Source: Bretschneidera sinensis (lineage: Eukaryota; Streptophyta; Magnoliopsida; Brassicales; Akaniaceae). From it: DNA of 64,000 nucleotides. Shown here piece by piece: positions 21,594 to 32,353 of the stretch; the first letter of the stretch is position 1, and every line of letters starts with the position of its first letter. A program made the translations under genes and the position numbers. The notes under the pieces are model-generated. The model saw only the letters and a list, made by a program, of their open reading frames with translations. It searched no databases and had not been told where the DNA came from. The DNA lies in NCBI GenBank assembly GCA_023935145.1, contig CM043701.1, forward strand, positions 68,801,317 through 68,865,316, given 5' to 3'.

Positions 21594-23207
21594 GCAGTGT
21601 TTACCATTTTGGCTATTTCTCCTCGGACTCAGCCTAAAGCTTCATTTGGGGCTTCGTCTATTACTTCATTTGGGGTTGTGTCCATTTGTTTGTTCAAAAT
21701 TCTGCCTGAATAGGTGCCTGGAACTCTGTTCCAAGCGATCTTCATTACCCTAGAACGTACGATCTCTGATATATTCCTTTAAGTATCCTCAGCGGATGAG
21801 TGACTCGATCTGATTTTTCAAGGCATGACACTCCTCGGTGTCATGCCTGTAATCCCTATGAAAGCGGCACCATCTGGTTCGATCCTTGTTTTCACTAGTG
21901 TACAGAGGTCTTGAAGGACAGCGAAGAATGTCTCAGTTTTGGATATTCATCAGTATATTGGTTCTGGGTACATTGAGCAGGGTATAACTATCAAATAGAT
22001 AGGTTACCTTTGGATTGTTCTCTTGGTGGGGCCTCTTCGACAGGCTGTCGTTTGGCTCACTGGTGTCCCTATATGTCTTTTATCTTCTTTATTCCCTTCC
22101 TTTTCGAAACTCTTGGTCGTCTTCAGCAATCATGTACTGTTTGGCCCAAGTGAGGATTTCATTCATATCCTTGGCTAAGTGCTTGGTAAGCTTGGAGCTG
22201 AAAGCCCCTGACCTAAGCTCATTTTTAAATGCAAGAGTCTTTATTATTGGATCGAGGTCCGAAATTTCCCATGTTGTAGTGTTGAATCACGAGATGTACT
22301 CTCAAAGTTTTTTCTCTTTGCGTTGAATGATGCTGAAGAGACTTTCTGAGGTTTTCCATGGTCCTTTGCTGCTAAGGAAGTGTGTAGCAAAGGAACGACT
22401 TAGGTATTTAAAGGAGCTTATGCTCGTGGGTTTGAGGTGAGAATACCAAGTGCTGGTAGCTTTTTCAAGAGTCAGGGGGAAGGCTCAGGACAATATTGCA
22501 TTTGGGTGACAGTGTAGCAGCGAGGTCGTCTTATAAAGTTGGAGATGATCAATCAGATTTGTAGTACCGTCCTACTCCTTGATGATGGGCATTCTGAAAT
22601 GCCGTGGGAGAAGAGCGTCGAGAATATCCTGTGTGAAGAGAGGATCCTTAGAGTTGATCTCGTCTAGGACATTAGTGCCTCTCCCTTTGAAAGCTTTGCC
22701 TATCTTTCTGTCAATCTCTTCAAGCTTTCGATCCAGACCGGTGTAATTTTTGGAGGTGGAGAAACCTCGAGACTTTGACACAAGGTCAGGAGTAGATCCA
22801 ACGGTAGACTGAGCGTGAGCCAGATGGCTGGTGTTCAGAGGCCTCGTTGGTCGAGGGCTTCGTTGAAATGGTGGAAGTGAAGGAGGACGAGTTTTCCCCC
22901 TGAGCTTAGCAGCTAGATCCGCTACTAGCTGAGTGAGTTCCATGAATTGCTTTTTTGTAACCAGTGCAATTGGGTTTTGTGCGATTGGTGTTTCTGGATC
23001 TCTCTAAGCTTTAGAATCCGAAAAGTTAGACTAAAAAAGCTGGTTCTGTCTAGTTTGTCCATTGGAAAGATTGCTTGGGTTTTGCTTGGAGGTAGCATGC
23101 TTTCGGATAACTGCGAGTTCAGAGCTGAGACGCTGACTAAGACTAGAAGCTCGAGTGGCGATCGTTGTGGAACAAACGACATTTTTGGTAGGATTCTTGG
23201 GCAGCAT
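21594..23207 (-). pseudogene. Tat-lineage gag, broken
   Basis: The minus-strand ATG at 23205-23207 starts MLPKNPTKNVV. MELTQLVADLAAKL is in the same frame at 22943. Further on, the gag capsid region has PLTLEKATSTWYSHL, SISSFKYLSRSFATHF and DLDPIIKTLAFKNELRSGAF, and a zinc-knuckle-type WCRFHRDYRHDTEEC ending CHALKNQIESLI. This is the Tat-type gag order. Stops and shifts break it at several points. The left end is cut by the Athila-2 insertion, after which protease and RT continue at 15178. Confidence 0.82.
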
Positions 23208-23237
23208 AGTAATTGATTATTTCTTTGCTTAAAAAAG

Positions 23238-23257
23238 TTTCCCACAAACGACACCAA
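23238..23257 (-). other. Primer binding site of the Tat element
   Basis: On the minus strand TTGGTGTCGTTTGTGGGAAA lies two bases inside the LTR end. It resembles the common Tat-lineage PBS TTGGCGCCGTCTGTGGGAA. Confidence 0.65.
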
Positions 23258-23259
23258 TC

Positions 23260-23660
23260 TGTTGATGCCAAAAATCTGCAAGATACGCGAACGGCCGAGA
23301 TATGAAATCTGCGCACACAAAGACGAGAGGAAAACCTAAAAAGTCATCGGATGACCAGAGTGGTTGTGCCTCTGAGGGACGTTCCGATGCCTAAGTTAGT
23401 ATAGGGCTTTTGATAATCAAGAAATTGGAGAATTTAGAAAGAATTGTGAGTGAGTACGTTTAATAGTGAGAGCCCCCCATTGTATAATGTTTTGGAGTAG
23501 AGTCTAATTAGAAAGTGATTGATATTGAGTATCATGATAGGACCAAGATTCCCATAAGTTGGGATATCTTGATGAGACTAGATTATCCATAAGCTGGAGT
23601 ATTAAAGTAAGATTAGGATTCTGGTGTGAAACTACCATTATGTTATTTGCCGTATGTAAC
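23260..23660 (-). repeat. 5' LTR of the Tat element, outer end uncertain
   Basis: The inner end (TGTTGATGCC on plus, CA-ending on minus) is fixed by the PBS. A minus-strand ATTATACAAT followed by a G-run and CTCTCAC near 23480-23500 could be the promoter and transcript start. I could not find the TG start, and the other LTR is outside the window, so the right limit is a guess. Confidence 0.5.
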
Positions 23661-23975
23661 CATTTGATAGTTGTTCCATTTGGTTTATAAAATTAAATTT
23701 TACCCTTAAAAAACTGTCACGTGTCGTTATGTTATTGGATAAAATTTTTTTCAGTACATCAAAAAAAATTGTTTAGTTGAACAATAATAAATCACAATTC
23801 TCTTTATTTAAGAATTGAAATAAAAATCAAGTTTATAGTATCACGTTGACAAATTCGAACAAATAAACTTACCTCATTTTAAATGGAGATAATAATCCGA
23901 TAATAACGATGGACCAAATCGATGGCCCTCTGGTGCTCTACGTTGAGATTTTGTGTATTTGAAGTTTGTGAAATG

Positions 23976-24007
23976 TTATCCAATCCAAATGGCAAAGTAG
24001 GTCCCAC
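23976..24007 (+). promoter_or_regulatory. Possible promoter motifs of the CYP28-type gene
   Basis: Within 130 bp of the coding start there are TTATCC (reverse of the GGATAA I-box type), a CCAAT, and GGTCCCAC at 24000-24007, which fits the TCP factor consensus GGNCCCAC. No clear TATA box is seen. Function is inferred from motif knowledge only. Confidence 0.35.
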
Positions 24008-24080
24008 CAATCCTGCTCACTCAGTCCTCAGTAACTCAATCCCCTTCGTCTAACTCTCCTAATCTTCCATCCAATTAACT

Positions 24081-24239
24081 ATGTCCTCTCTATATCCAAA
24101 TCTCCATGGCCTCTTCCTTAACTCCCATCGCTCCCCCTCACCTCCACCATCCCTCGATCACCGCCATCAGCCGCCGCTCCCTTCTGCTCTCCACTACTCT
24201 CACTCCCCTGACCTCCTCCTCACCACCACCACCGATTGA
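24081..24239 (+). other. Upstream ORF overlapping the CYP28-type start codon
   Basis: An ATG at 24081, 25 bases before the main ATG and in another frame, opens 52 codons and ends at TGA 24237-24239, inside exon 1. If transcription starts above 24081, this frame would compete with the main start. If it starts below, the frame is meaningless. Confidence 0.35.
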
Positions 24240-27200
24240 CACCACCATCACCGACCGCATCTTCATGGACTTCTCCCTCTGCCCCACCTACTTCCGCAGC
24301 CTCCCCGAATCCCTTCCTTCCCCTCTCTGTCCAGACTCGACCCTCTTAGGCCGTGTCGTGCTCGGCCTCTACGGCCACCTCGTCCCCCTCACCGTCTCCA
24401 CCTTCAAGCTCATGTGCACATCTTCCTCGTACAAGAACACTCTGGTCCACAAAATCTTCCCAGGCCAGTTCTTTCTAGCGGGTCGACAAGGCCGTAGAGA
24501 GAAAGGGGAGGTCCATCCTCCCTTGTTGGACTTGCCTCGCAACACTGAGACGGTTGATTCTAAGGCTTTCTTGCTTAAGCATTCGATGGCTGGTGTCCTT
24601 TCGCTGTGCTTGTCGGAAAATGACGATGAGGACGAGATCAGGCTCGATCCTAATTATAGGAATGTCGAGTTCTTGATCACCACTGGCCCTGCTCCCTGCC
24701 CCCAGCTCGATAACAACAACATTGTTTTTGGGACCGTGCTTGAAGGTCGGCTTCATTATTTTTCAGTTTCTCAGATTCTCTTTATATATATAGTTGCATT
24801 TATGTGGTTAATTAGTATGTTCGTTTTTAGTGGTAGACTGTTTTACTCTGATTTTTGCCCCCGTTTGTTTTTCTATTAGATTATATATTGTGGATAAGTT
24901 ACTTGAATACTGTATGAGCTAAAGCGAAAATTGTCTGGTCGATTGTGTATATAAGTTTGAAGAAATTAAGGTTTTTAGTATATAGTTAAAGTTAGTTCTC
25001 GGTGGTTTGGGGCATTTGCATTTGTCTAGCTTTTCCATGCTTTTTACTGCTAGAGCCTAGAGTGTGTGATTTGGGGTTCTTCTGATTTTTGTGCTCAATT
25101 TACTTTTGATGGGGTAATTGCAATTCAAAATGAGACTAATTTGGAACTTGTTTGTTGTTTACTAGATAAGAAATCATGATTGCAAAACCATCGGGTTTTG
25201 CTATGTTTCAAATTAGTAATGAAATAATATTTTATTAGTAGAAGTTTCAGATTGTTACTCCTTAGTGAAAGTGTTTGAACTTGATGCTACAGAGATCAAT
25301 TACTTATCACTTGCATAGTTGTTTGGAGATTCAATTTAAACGTTTGTTCAGTAGCAAAGAAATAAAAAGGTTAAATGTTTGTTGCAGAAACGACAACTAC
25401 CGCCCTGCATATCCCACATCCCCCATATTACTCTGATGCTGCCTTCTCATCAGTGCCTTGACTCAAAATAAAAAGAACCAAAAAATTGCAGTTGGCGTTG
25501 GGATTGCTTGTCCTCCGTAGAAATTATTGTTATTGGACGGAGCTAAATGAATTTACAAGTTTGTGGTGCTTCTTTTGTCCTTTGTGAAGATTATTTGAAT
25601 CTTTGAAGCTTGAAATTTTCTCAGTGCTATTTGGCCCTACAATACCTTTTCAGTTAAAGAATGTGATCCTTGCTTCCCTGAAGACCTTTGGTTTATTTCT
25701 TATTATTGTTTAATGTTTCTTATACATTGTTTTAATTACACAAATGTGAATTTTTGTTTAAAGTTCATCCTGCTTTTCGTTATTCCAGGGAGCTTCTCCT
25801 AGGCTTACCCTAACTGAATGCATATTATGTAATTGCCAATTAATTGATTGGCAATTTGGTATTATTATATAGGTTAATATTTAAGCTCTTCAATATGATA
25901 TGTTAAGGTTCAACAACTGCTGTCTACTCCTTGGGAGTGTTAGATTAGATAAGCCCTCAAATTAGATATCGCATTCGTTTTAAATTTCCTAGAGTTCCTG
26001 ACCTATGGTTCCCTGCAGTTCACCTTTATATGTTGAGTACCTTGTGGTTTGGGTGCTTTCGAATTAGGCACTTGAGCTTCAAAACGTGACACTTGAGTAC
26101 CTTGTGGTTCTGCCATAAACAAAGTAAGGCTAACGGTGTTAAGTCTTTATCCCTAAGTCAATAATCAAATTTGATTCTTGATTTTATCACCGTTCTCTCT
26201 CTCTGTCTCTTTCTCATAAACAAAAATGCAACAAAATGAAATATAAGAACTCTTAGAGAGGCAGTTAATAGGTAGTTGCTTGCAAACATGTTGGGATGTG
26301 AAGTTGGTTCTCTCCCTACTTACTTGGGTCTTCCTTTGGGTGCCAAATTCAAAGACAAAGGTATATGGGCTCCCATTGTTGAAAGATTTGAAAAGAGATT
26401 GGCCGGGTGGAAGAGAAAATACCTATCTGAGGGAGGTATATTAACTCTAATAAAGAGCACTCTTTTGTTGGTTGGTCCCACATCATAACAAATAAATTAA
26501 AGAAAAAGAAGAAGAAAGAGAGTTGATGAATAAGAAAGGAGGTTGGGAAGTCATTTTTGACTTGTAATTTCCGAGGCTTTGGAAATATTAATCCCATTAA
26601 GAAGTTGTAGTTTCCAAGTGATGTTGGATATGTAAACTCATAAAGGTGCCAATCATTTCCCAAGGGCTGATTTATTTGCCATCATTTTTTGTTATCATTA
26701 TTGTGGCGATTTGTTTAATTGGTGGTTTGCTTCTGCATCTTATTTGAATCACACAAAAGAGAGAAGAATATATACTCGGCATTTTATTATTTGTTTAATT
26801 GTGGCTTTTCCCAACAAAGTGGTATCCAAGCACTTGGTTTGATTGGGTTGTGAATTCTTGTGTGGTTTAAAATGGAGGAAAGTTCGAGTGTACGTTTTAT
26901 GATTAAACTCATTGCCACTAATTATTCAATTTGGAAGCCTAGGATGTTGGATTTATTATATTGCAGGGATATGCATGATCCTATTGAAGGCAATGGGACT
27001 AAACTGACCAAAAAAACTGACAAAGAGTAGGGAAGTCTTCCAAAGGAAAGCTGTCGAGGTCATTTGGCAATGGATTGATCAGAGTGTATTTCATCATGTA
27101 ATCACCGAGACTAATGGCAACGCACTTTGGAAGAAGTTGGAAGCTATGTATGAAAGAAAATCTGCCCAAAAAAAGGCTTTTATCATCAAAGTGTATTTCA

Positions 27201-28660
27201 TCATGTAGTCACCGAGACTAATGGCAACGCACTTTGGAAGAAGTTGGAAGCTATGTATGAAAGAAAATCTGCCCAAAAAAAGGCTTTTATCATCAAAAAG
27301 TTTGTAAATCTAAAATACAAGGAGATTCGCCCAGTTGCTGAACACTTGAATGATTTTCAGAGTTTGTTGAATTAGTTGACCAACTTGAAGGTAGTGTTTA
27401 CAGGTTCAGGTGTACCGGGCTTATAGTCAAAAACCCAAACAAGGATTTTCCCAATCCTCACAAAGCTCCATGAGCTTCTCTCACACAACCCTTAACAAGA
27501 GTAGATGTATTTACAGATGAAAAACCTACCAAAGGTTAGATGTACAATTAATAGCTCAGAGATGATAAAGCGAATAAGAGTTTCTAGCTCGAAGATGAAA
27601 GCTTTTCTTGCTTGAAATGAGTAGCTCTTGGTTGCTTTTGAAATGAATGAATCTTCTCTCCTTGATTCACTTTTTTGAAGAATCTATATAGGTCTGAGGT
27701 TTCCTTTCCCATTGGGAATTGATGAGAATGAATATTTGAAATTAAAAATCCATCTAACTCTGCGCACATGTTCACTTTTTAGTACAGCTAGACACAAACA
27801 CAGGGTCGACACCTTTTTAAATATGTATAGACACCTTCCTTTAAATCGTCAGCAGACTTGAACTTCTATCAAAATGTGTCGACACCTTCCTCACTATGTG
27901 TCGACACTATTGTTGGGTTCCAGACGTCTCAACTAATGTGTTGACACCCTTCTTCAGGTGTCAGCTTCCTTTCTATGCCTGAATGTGTTGACACCAGCGT
28001 CACTATATGTCAACACCTTTCCTTCAGGTGCCAAACTCTCGAGTGTCTGCTAGATGTGTAGACACCGTAATCACACCGTGTCAACACCTATCTTTAGGTG
28101 CCAAACTCTTCACTTTTTGTTTGAATGTGTCGACACATTTACTTGTAACTTCACTTGGACTGTTTTTTTTTTTTGAATATTTGAGGTCCAGGGCATTTCA
28201 CATTTAAGTCCAATAACCTTGCACACGTAAAACACTTGTTAAACAACAATTTGAATAAATTCTTGAGAGATATTGACACTATGTTTTGATTTTAAAAGAT
28301 AGAAAAGATTTAGACACCATAATTTAACCCCTTCTGCACACACATCTTACCTTGAAGATCTTTAAGAAGAATGTAGATAGAAAGAAAAGGAAAAAGAATT
28401 GCATATTTTCACGAAGTGCATTTCTCACCTTTCATTTGACTTGAATTTCAGGGCTGGATGTTGTGACAGCAATAGCTTCAATTCCTACATACAAACCGTC
28501 TGAAAAAATTCGCCAATTCAATGATTTAGCTGAATTTTTTGGAGATGAAAGAGCCCAGAATGCGCGTACAATATGGAACAGACCTCTTAAAACTGTTTAT
28601 ATCAGTGACTGTGGAGAGCTCAAAGTGACAAAACCTTCCCTTACTCCTAGTCTACCATAA
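24106..28660 (+). CDS. CYP28: Chloroplast peptidyl-prolyl cis-trans isomerase, CYP28 type (two exons)
   Basis: Exon 1 is 24106-24745 and exon 2 is 28452-28660. The donor reads GAAG|GTCGG and the acceptor TTTCAG|GGCTGG, and the join keeps the frame across a glycine codon, giving 282 codons plus TAA. The N-terminal 50 residues are rich in S, T and P with [11 protein letters not shown], which suits a plastid transit peptide and perhaps a twin-arginine lumen signal. The cyclophilin-like domain follows ([37 protein letters not shown], then [10 protein letters not shown]) and exon 2 gives [20 protein letters not shown]. The family catalyses proline isomerisation during protein folding. The pattern matches Arabidopsis CYP28 as I remember it. 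It is the only intact gene here. Confidence 0.88.
24746..26264 (+). other. CYP28-type intron, first part
   Basis: AT-rich intron DNA with no gene that I can support. A direct repeat TTGAGTACCTTGTGGTT occurs near 26035 and 26094, in sequence that looks like an old repeat, class unknown. The whole intron runs 24746-28451 (3706 bp). Confidence 0.7.
26265..26465 (+). pseudogene. LINE (L1-type) reverse transcriptase fragment in the intron
   Basis: A 65-codon open stretch includes [14 protein letters not shown] and [22 protein letters not shown], the block at the C-terminal side of plant L1-type RT domains. It stops abruptly at the copia LTR start. Only a small internal part of ORF2 is present, on the sense strand of the host gene. 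Confidence 0.85.
26466..27394 (+). mobile_element. Truncated Ty1/copia element in the intron
   Basis: A 351 bp LTR at 26466-26816 starts TGTTGGTTGGTCCCACAT and ends CCCAACA. It is followed by a methionine-initiator type PBS (TGGTATCCAAGC, about 26819-26830). The gag start ATG is at 26872 ([19 protein letters not shown], then [16 protein letters not shown]), the copia gag N-terminus. A TAG near 27028 and a 107 bp tandem duplication break the frame. PR, INT, RT and the second LTR are absent, so the element is cut off near 27394. It inserted directly in the LINE fragment. Confidence 0.82.
27084..27297 (+). repeat. 107 bp tandem duplication in the copia gag
   Basis: GTGTATTTCATCATGTAATC starts at 27084 and is repeated from 27191. 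The second copy differs at one base in the first 25 (GTAATCACC to GTAGTCACC), and otherwise I saw no difference. 107 is not a multiple of three, so it shifts the frame. Confidence 0.9.
27395..28245 (-). repeat. Minus-strand LTR-like block with GTGTCGACAC palindromes
   Basis: On the minus strand it would start TGTTTAACAAGTG and end CTGTAAACA. A TATA-like CTATATAG is near 27685-27692, downstream (minus sense) of the palindrome cluster at about 27800-28140. The cluster has about ten copies of GTGTCGACAC or one-base variants, in paired groups with CTTCAGGTGCCAAACTC-type spacers. I found no target duplication or internal region, so solo LTR is only the most likely reading. Confidence 0.5.
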
Positions 28661-29767
28661 CATATCATTCATTATTCAGGCTCTATGTGGCACGTGTTTA
28701 TATTTTCTCTTCCATGTAACTCATTTATACTTGAAAAAGATTTATGTATTAAGCTCAATGCAAAAAGGAAAGGAACATATCACAGTTCAAAGTTTATATA
28801 TTTCTTGAGTTCATATAACTCTTTGCACCTTTAAGTATATATAAAGTTGGAAGTAATTTGTGATTTTGTTCCCTCCCCCCACCCCCCACCCCTCACACCT
28901 TATTGTTTTCTCATTACGCGCCCTTTCAGGAGAGATGGGTGTTGCTTGTTAATTAGCCTTTTTTTTTTTTTAATTGAAATGGTTCAGCAAGAAATTGATA
29001 GCAGACAAGCTTCATTCGAAGAAGGGGACGAGTGAAAGAGGTATTGTCTTTTGTCTTTCAGCCAAAGGGAGCAGGGCTATGAAAATGAGCGTGAGAAGGG
29101 AATGGTGCTTTTCGATTGAGCTTACCTTGCTGTAAGTAATCTCTTCCCTCTTTCTTGTTGATGCAAATACCATTTACTTTGTGGCTAGAAATAGAGAGAG
29201 CTATAATTACAAATGAAATATTTTGTGAGAGGACACTGCTTATCAAAAATCTGTTTGTGAGAGTTCTGCTACATATACATGGCCAATAAACATGTTCAAT
29301 CCCAGCCAAGACGTTTACCTTCACGTACACCCTGAAAAGTTACTCAGCTAAGCTTTTCTATCCCTTCTCATAAATAGCTAAGATGTAACATGTTCAAGTT
29401 TGTTTGGAGGAATTTTCGTAAGCACCTAGTGTCAATAGAGACTGCACCAGGTGCATCTAAGCCGTCCAAGAAGAAAGAGAGAGAAAACAAGTGCACTCTT
29501 TCTCCTTTTAGACGGCTATGATGCTTCAGGTGCACTTTCTTTTACACTTGCACCAGGTACATACAACAATTTCTCAAGTACTTTTATTTTTTTAAAAACT
29601 TTTTCGTTCTTTGAAAAAAACTATTCATGTATTATTAATAACCACTGTTTCAATAAATTTGTGAGTCCTACACAGTATGTGGCTTTTTCTCTAGGACATC
29701 ATTTTTTCTCAAAAGAAAATGATTGAAACCAAATCCTATAATATTAATACTTGGTGGAATTTAGTTT
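28661..29767. other. CYP28-type 3' flank, no gene seen
   Basis: The stop codon is followed by AT-rich sequence that should hold the 3' UTR. I could not fix a polyadenylation site. A C-rich run is at about 28870-28890. A pair of imperfect inverted stretches with TGCACCAGGTGC (near 29444) and TTGCACCAGGTAC (near 29548) may mark an old inverted-repeat element, but this is weak. Confidence 0.5.
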
Positions 29768-29967
29768 TGTTGACAAGAAGAATTGAAAAGAATTTTTTAT
29801 TATTGATTGGTGATCTGAATACAATTCAGTAGTTTTATATATAGGCTTATGTATATCAAACCTAATAGGATCATAACACATCAACGAGATAAAATAGACA
29901 CAAACTAAATAAGACTAAGAAACTTATTAGGACGTATAATAGGAAACTTAATTAGAACTTTCAACCA
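29768..29967 (-). repeat. Solo copia LTR, same family as the element at 54659-58589
   Basis: On the minus strand it runs from about TTGAAAGTTCTAATTAAG to TCTTCTTGTCAACA and matches the LTR at 54659-54853 along its length (CCTATTAGGTTTGATATACATAAG and similar). No target duplication is seen. Confidence 0.72.
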
Positions 29968-30174
29968 GGGGCGAAACCAAGAATTTTCTTAAGTTAGAGC
30001 TGAAATATATGATCGATTCTAGGGTCAATTTGAACCATGCACATCAACTCCAAAAAAATATCCAATTTTTAGAATCGCAGAATGATGCTTATATTATTAT
30101 ACAAGTTCTTTATGCATGTGTTGCTTCGGTAATTTTTGTAAGGTAGATAAATTGCTGTATGTGGCTTGAAACAA

Positions 30175-30522
30175 TGCAGTGCTTCCAAAGGTTGTGATTT
30201 TTGTTTGGCAAGTGTTGTCAGGGAAAAAATGGTGTTAAGATGGAATTAAAAAAATGAAGCTGCTTCCAAGCAATGGTGGGTCTTGTGTTATCTGTTCTGA
30301 TTAATATGAATTAGTTAATCATTTGTTTGTTACTTGTTATAAATCTTGGTGCATTTGGGTTGGGGTGTTATTCTGGTGGAAAATATCCTGGTCTCATCCA
30401 AGTGGGATCTGCAAGTTGTTTTTTCAATGGGATTACCTCTGTCCTTGAGCAGATGTTGGAAGCTTGTGGAAGTTGATTTTTGCCATTGTTTGGTCTATCT
30501 AGTTAGGAGAAATGTAACTCAT
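30175..30522 (+). pseudogene. LINE 3' fragment (zf-RVT region), left half
   Basis: In broken frames it shows PKVVIFVWQVLSGK and CVICSD...NHLFVTCYKSW, the cysteine/histidine zf-RVT region near the end of plant L1 ORF2. A stop is at about 30298. The right half (IFNNKEFEVANILDFIKVRV) is at 60974-61100. The Ty3 element 30523-60968 split it. About 200 bp before it (29968-30174) is unassigned. Confidence 0.78.
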
Positions 30523-30898
30523 TGTTAGGCCCCGACGTTTGGAGAGAGGCCTAAAGCCAAATCCTAAGAATTAGGGATGAGGTTAGTCGTGAAGAATTAG
30601 CAGTTGACGTGAAGATCTCGCATGCGAAGACTGGGTCATTAGCAGTAGAGAGTTTTACGTTGCTTGATGTTATTTTTCTATTGCATGTTTGTTTCCATTA
30701 GTTATGCTTTCTGTTATTACATGTGTTTGTGTTATGTTGTCTTTTATTTCGGCATTATGTATGTGACTTTTGCTTATTTAAGCAACCAAGAATTATCAAT
30801 GAGATAATCAAGCAAGTTTATCCAAATTGTGGTACATTCTCACCCGAAGAGAATATTTTCCTTGGTGTTCGTAACCAATTCTTAAGCAGGACCTATCA
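30523..30898 (+). repeat. 5' LTR of the chromodomain Ty3 element (376 bp)
   Basis: It starts TGTTAGGCCCCGAC, ends GGACCTATCA and aligns with 60568-60968. The later copy has about 25 bp more, in short insertions. Confidence 0.92.
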
Positions 30899-30915
30899 TT
30901 GGTATCAGAGCCAGG
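30899..30915 (+). other. PBS of the chromodomain Ty3 element
   Basis: TTGGTATCAGAGCCAGG, directly after the LTR. It is complementary to the 3' end of initiator tRNA-Met. Confidence 0.9.
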
Positions 30916-31106
30916 TTAAAGGGAACCAACAAAGAACGCATTGAGCATTTGGAGTCCGGGCTCGGTGTAGTTTAGGAGGGGTTACATCAAATGGAGCTCG
31001 GCGTAACTGACAAACTTCACCGTTTGGAGGAAACTCTCAATCGCCTCTCATATGTTTTGCTCCCAAATCAGGAGTCCCCAAGCCATGGCAATCACAATCG
31101 AGATAA
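30916..31106 (+). pseudogene. Chromodomain Ty3 gag, N-terminal part
   Basis: One frame gives ERIEHLESGLGVV, then a TAG, then LHQMELGVTDKLHRLEETLN, a short coiled-coil-like stretch typical of the gag start of this lineage. No ATG is seen ahead of it in this frame. It is cut at 31106 by the GATAA-flanked insertion, resumes at 40692-40726 (GGRQIVSSK) and again from 52494. Confidence 0.75.
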
Positions 31107-32353
31107 TGTCGTGCAATAAATCTACCTAAATTAATAAGCAAATAATTGAACAGTTTTACTTGCAAGTGCACAAGGTCAACATAGTAGTATAGTATGCAAA
31201 TGCGAGATCAACTCCACAGGGATTGGTAAATTTTGATTTAGAATTAATTTCGCAATATAAAACGAGAGAAATAAATATTGAGTTTGAATTAATAATGATA
31301 AAAGTGTAGGGACTTGATATCCACCACTAATCATGCTACCACAATAAATCAATATGCCAATGCTTTAATCACGTCATGAATACCTAATGTTTGTTAATCT
31401 AAGGGCATGGTGTATACTCCTTAAGCTATTGATTTCCCTAAGCAACGAGTTAGACATGGTATATACTCTAACTATTTTCTTTCTTAAGGGATTCATCATG
31501 GTGTATACTAAGTTATTCTGTAAAAGAGCATAAGATCTGTGGAAATCGACAACCATATGAGACCAAGGGCATGATATATATTCCTGGCTTCCTATGTTGA
31601 TTAACCCAAGAACCCGGTGTGGATTTCTTTTGTTACTATTGTTAAAATCAGGACTCGGTCATCCAAATTGATTCAACTAACTAATCCATACCACATGCAT
31701 ATGTCGATTAGGCAAACACATATGAGAAATTTAAAGAAAAACAGACATTAATCAAATTAAGCATCACAACATAAATATCGCAAAGACACCAATACTGAAT
31801 TATTGAGTAAACATAATTAGGGCTTCAATCAAGTCCTTACTCAAAAGTTAGTTACACTTGGTTTTGATGCTAAACATCTTCATAAAATTAAAATAAAGGG
31901 AAGAAGAAACCCAAAAATACTATGGGGAAGAGTCATCAATTCGTCTCCAAAATCTCTCTTTGGAATTCCCTCTCTTTCTGTGTTTACAGACCTATTTATA
32001 AGGTTTAGAGACCTCTGGAAACCTTAACTTGTAAAACGAAACCCTAACCCTACTTTCTAAAATACGTTTTGCCGTTTTACTGCACATGTGCGCTCAATCT
32101 TATACTGGTGCGCTCGAGCCTTCTTCTTGTGCGCACGAGTGCTATTGCGCTCGATCGCACACTTCTATGCTCGATCGCACTATGTGTAGTTTTCAGTTCT
32201 TCCAGTTTTTATTCTCCAAACCAAATAATGCTTTCTTTTCTTCAATAACCTAGGAAAACAAAGAAAATAAATAAAATAGTATGAAATAACTCAACTAGGA
32301 ACCTAACAAATGTAAATTAAGGGGCTTAAATACAAATATTTAAGTACTTATCA
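31107..32353 (-). repeat. 3' LTR of the Athila-like minus-strand element
   Basis: On the plus strand it starts TGTCGTGCAATAAATC and ends AGTACTTATCA. It has a palindrome tract with GCGCTCGATCGCAC units at about 32088-32180. The polypurine tract (minus sense AAGTTTGGGGGTG) lies just after its plus-strand end, at 32354-32368. Confidence 0.92.

Noticed and set aside
29430..29570. Inverted repeat with TGCACCAGGTGC-type units, possible MITE
   Set aside because: The arms are short and imperfect, and no target duplication was found.
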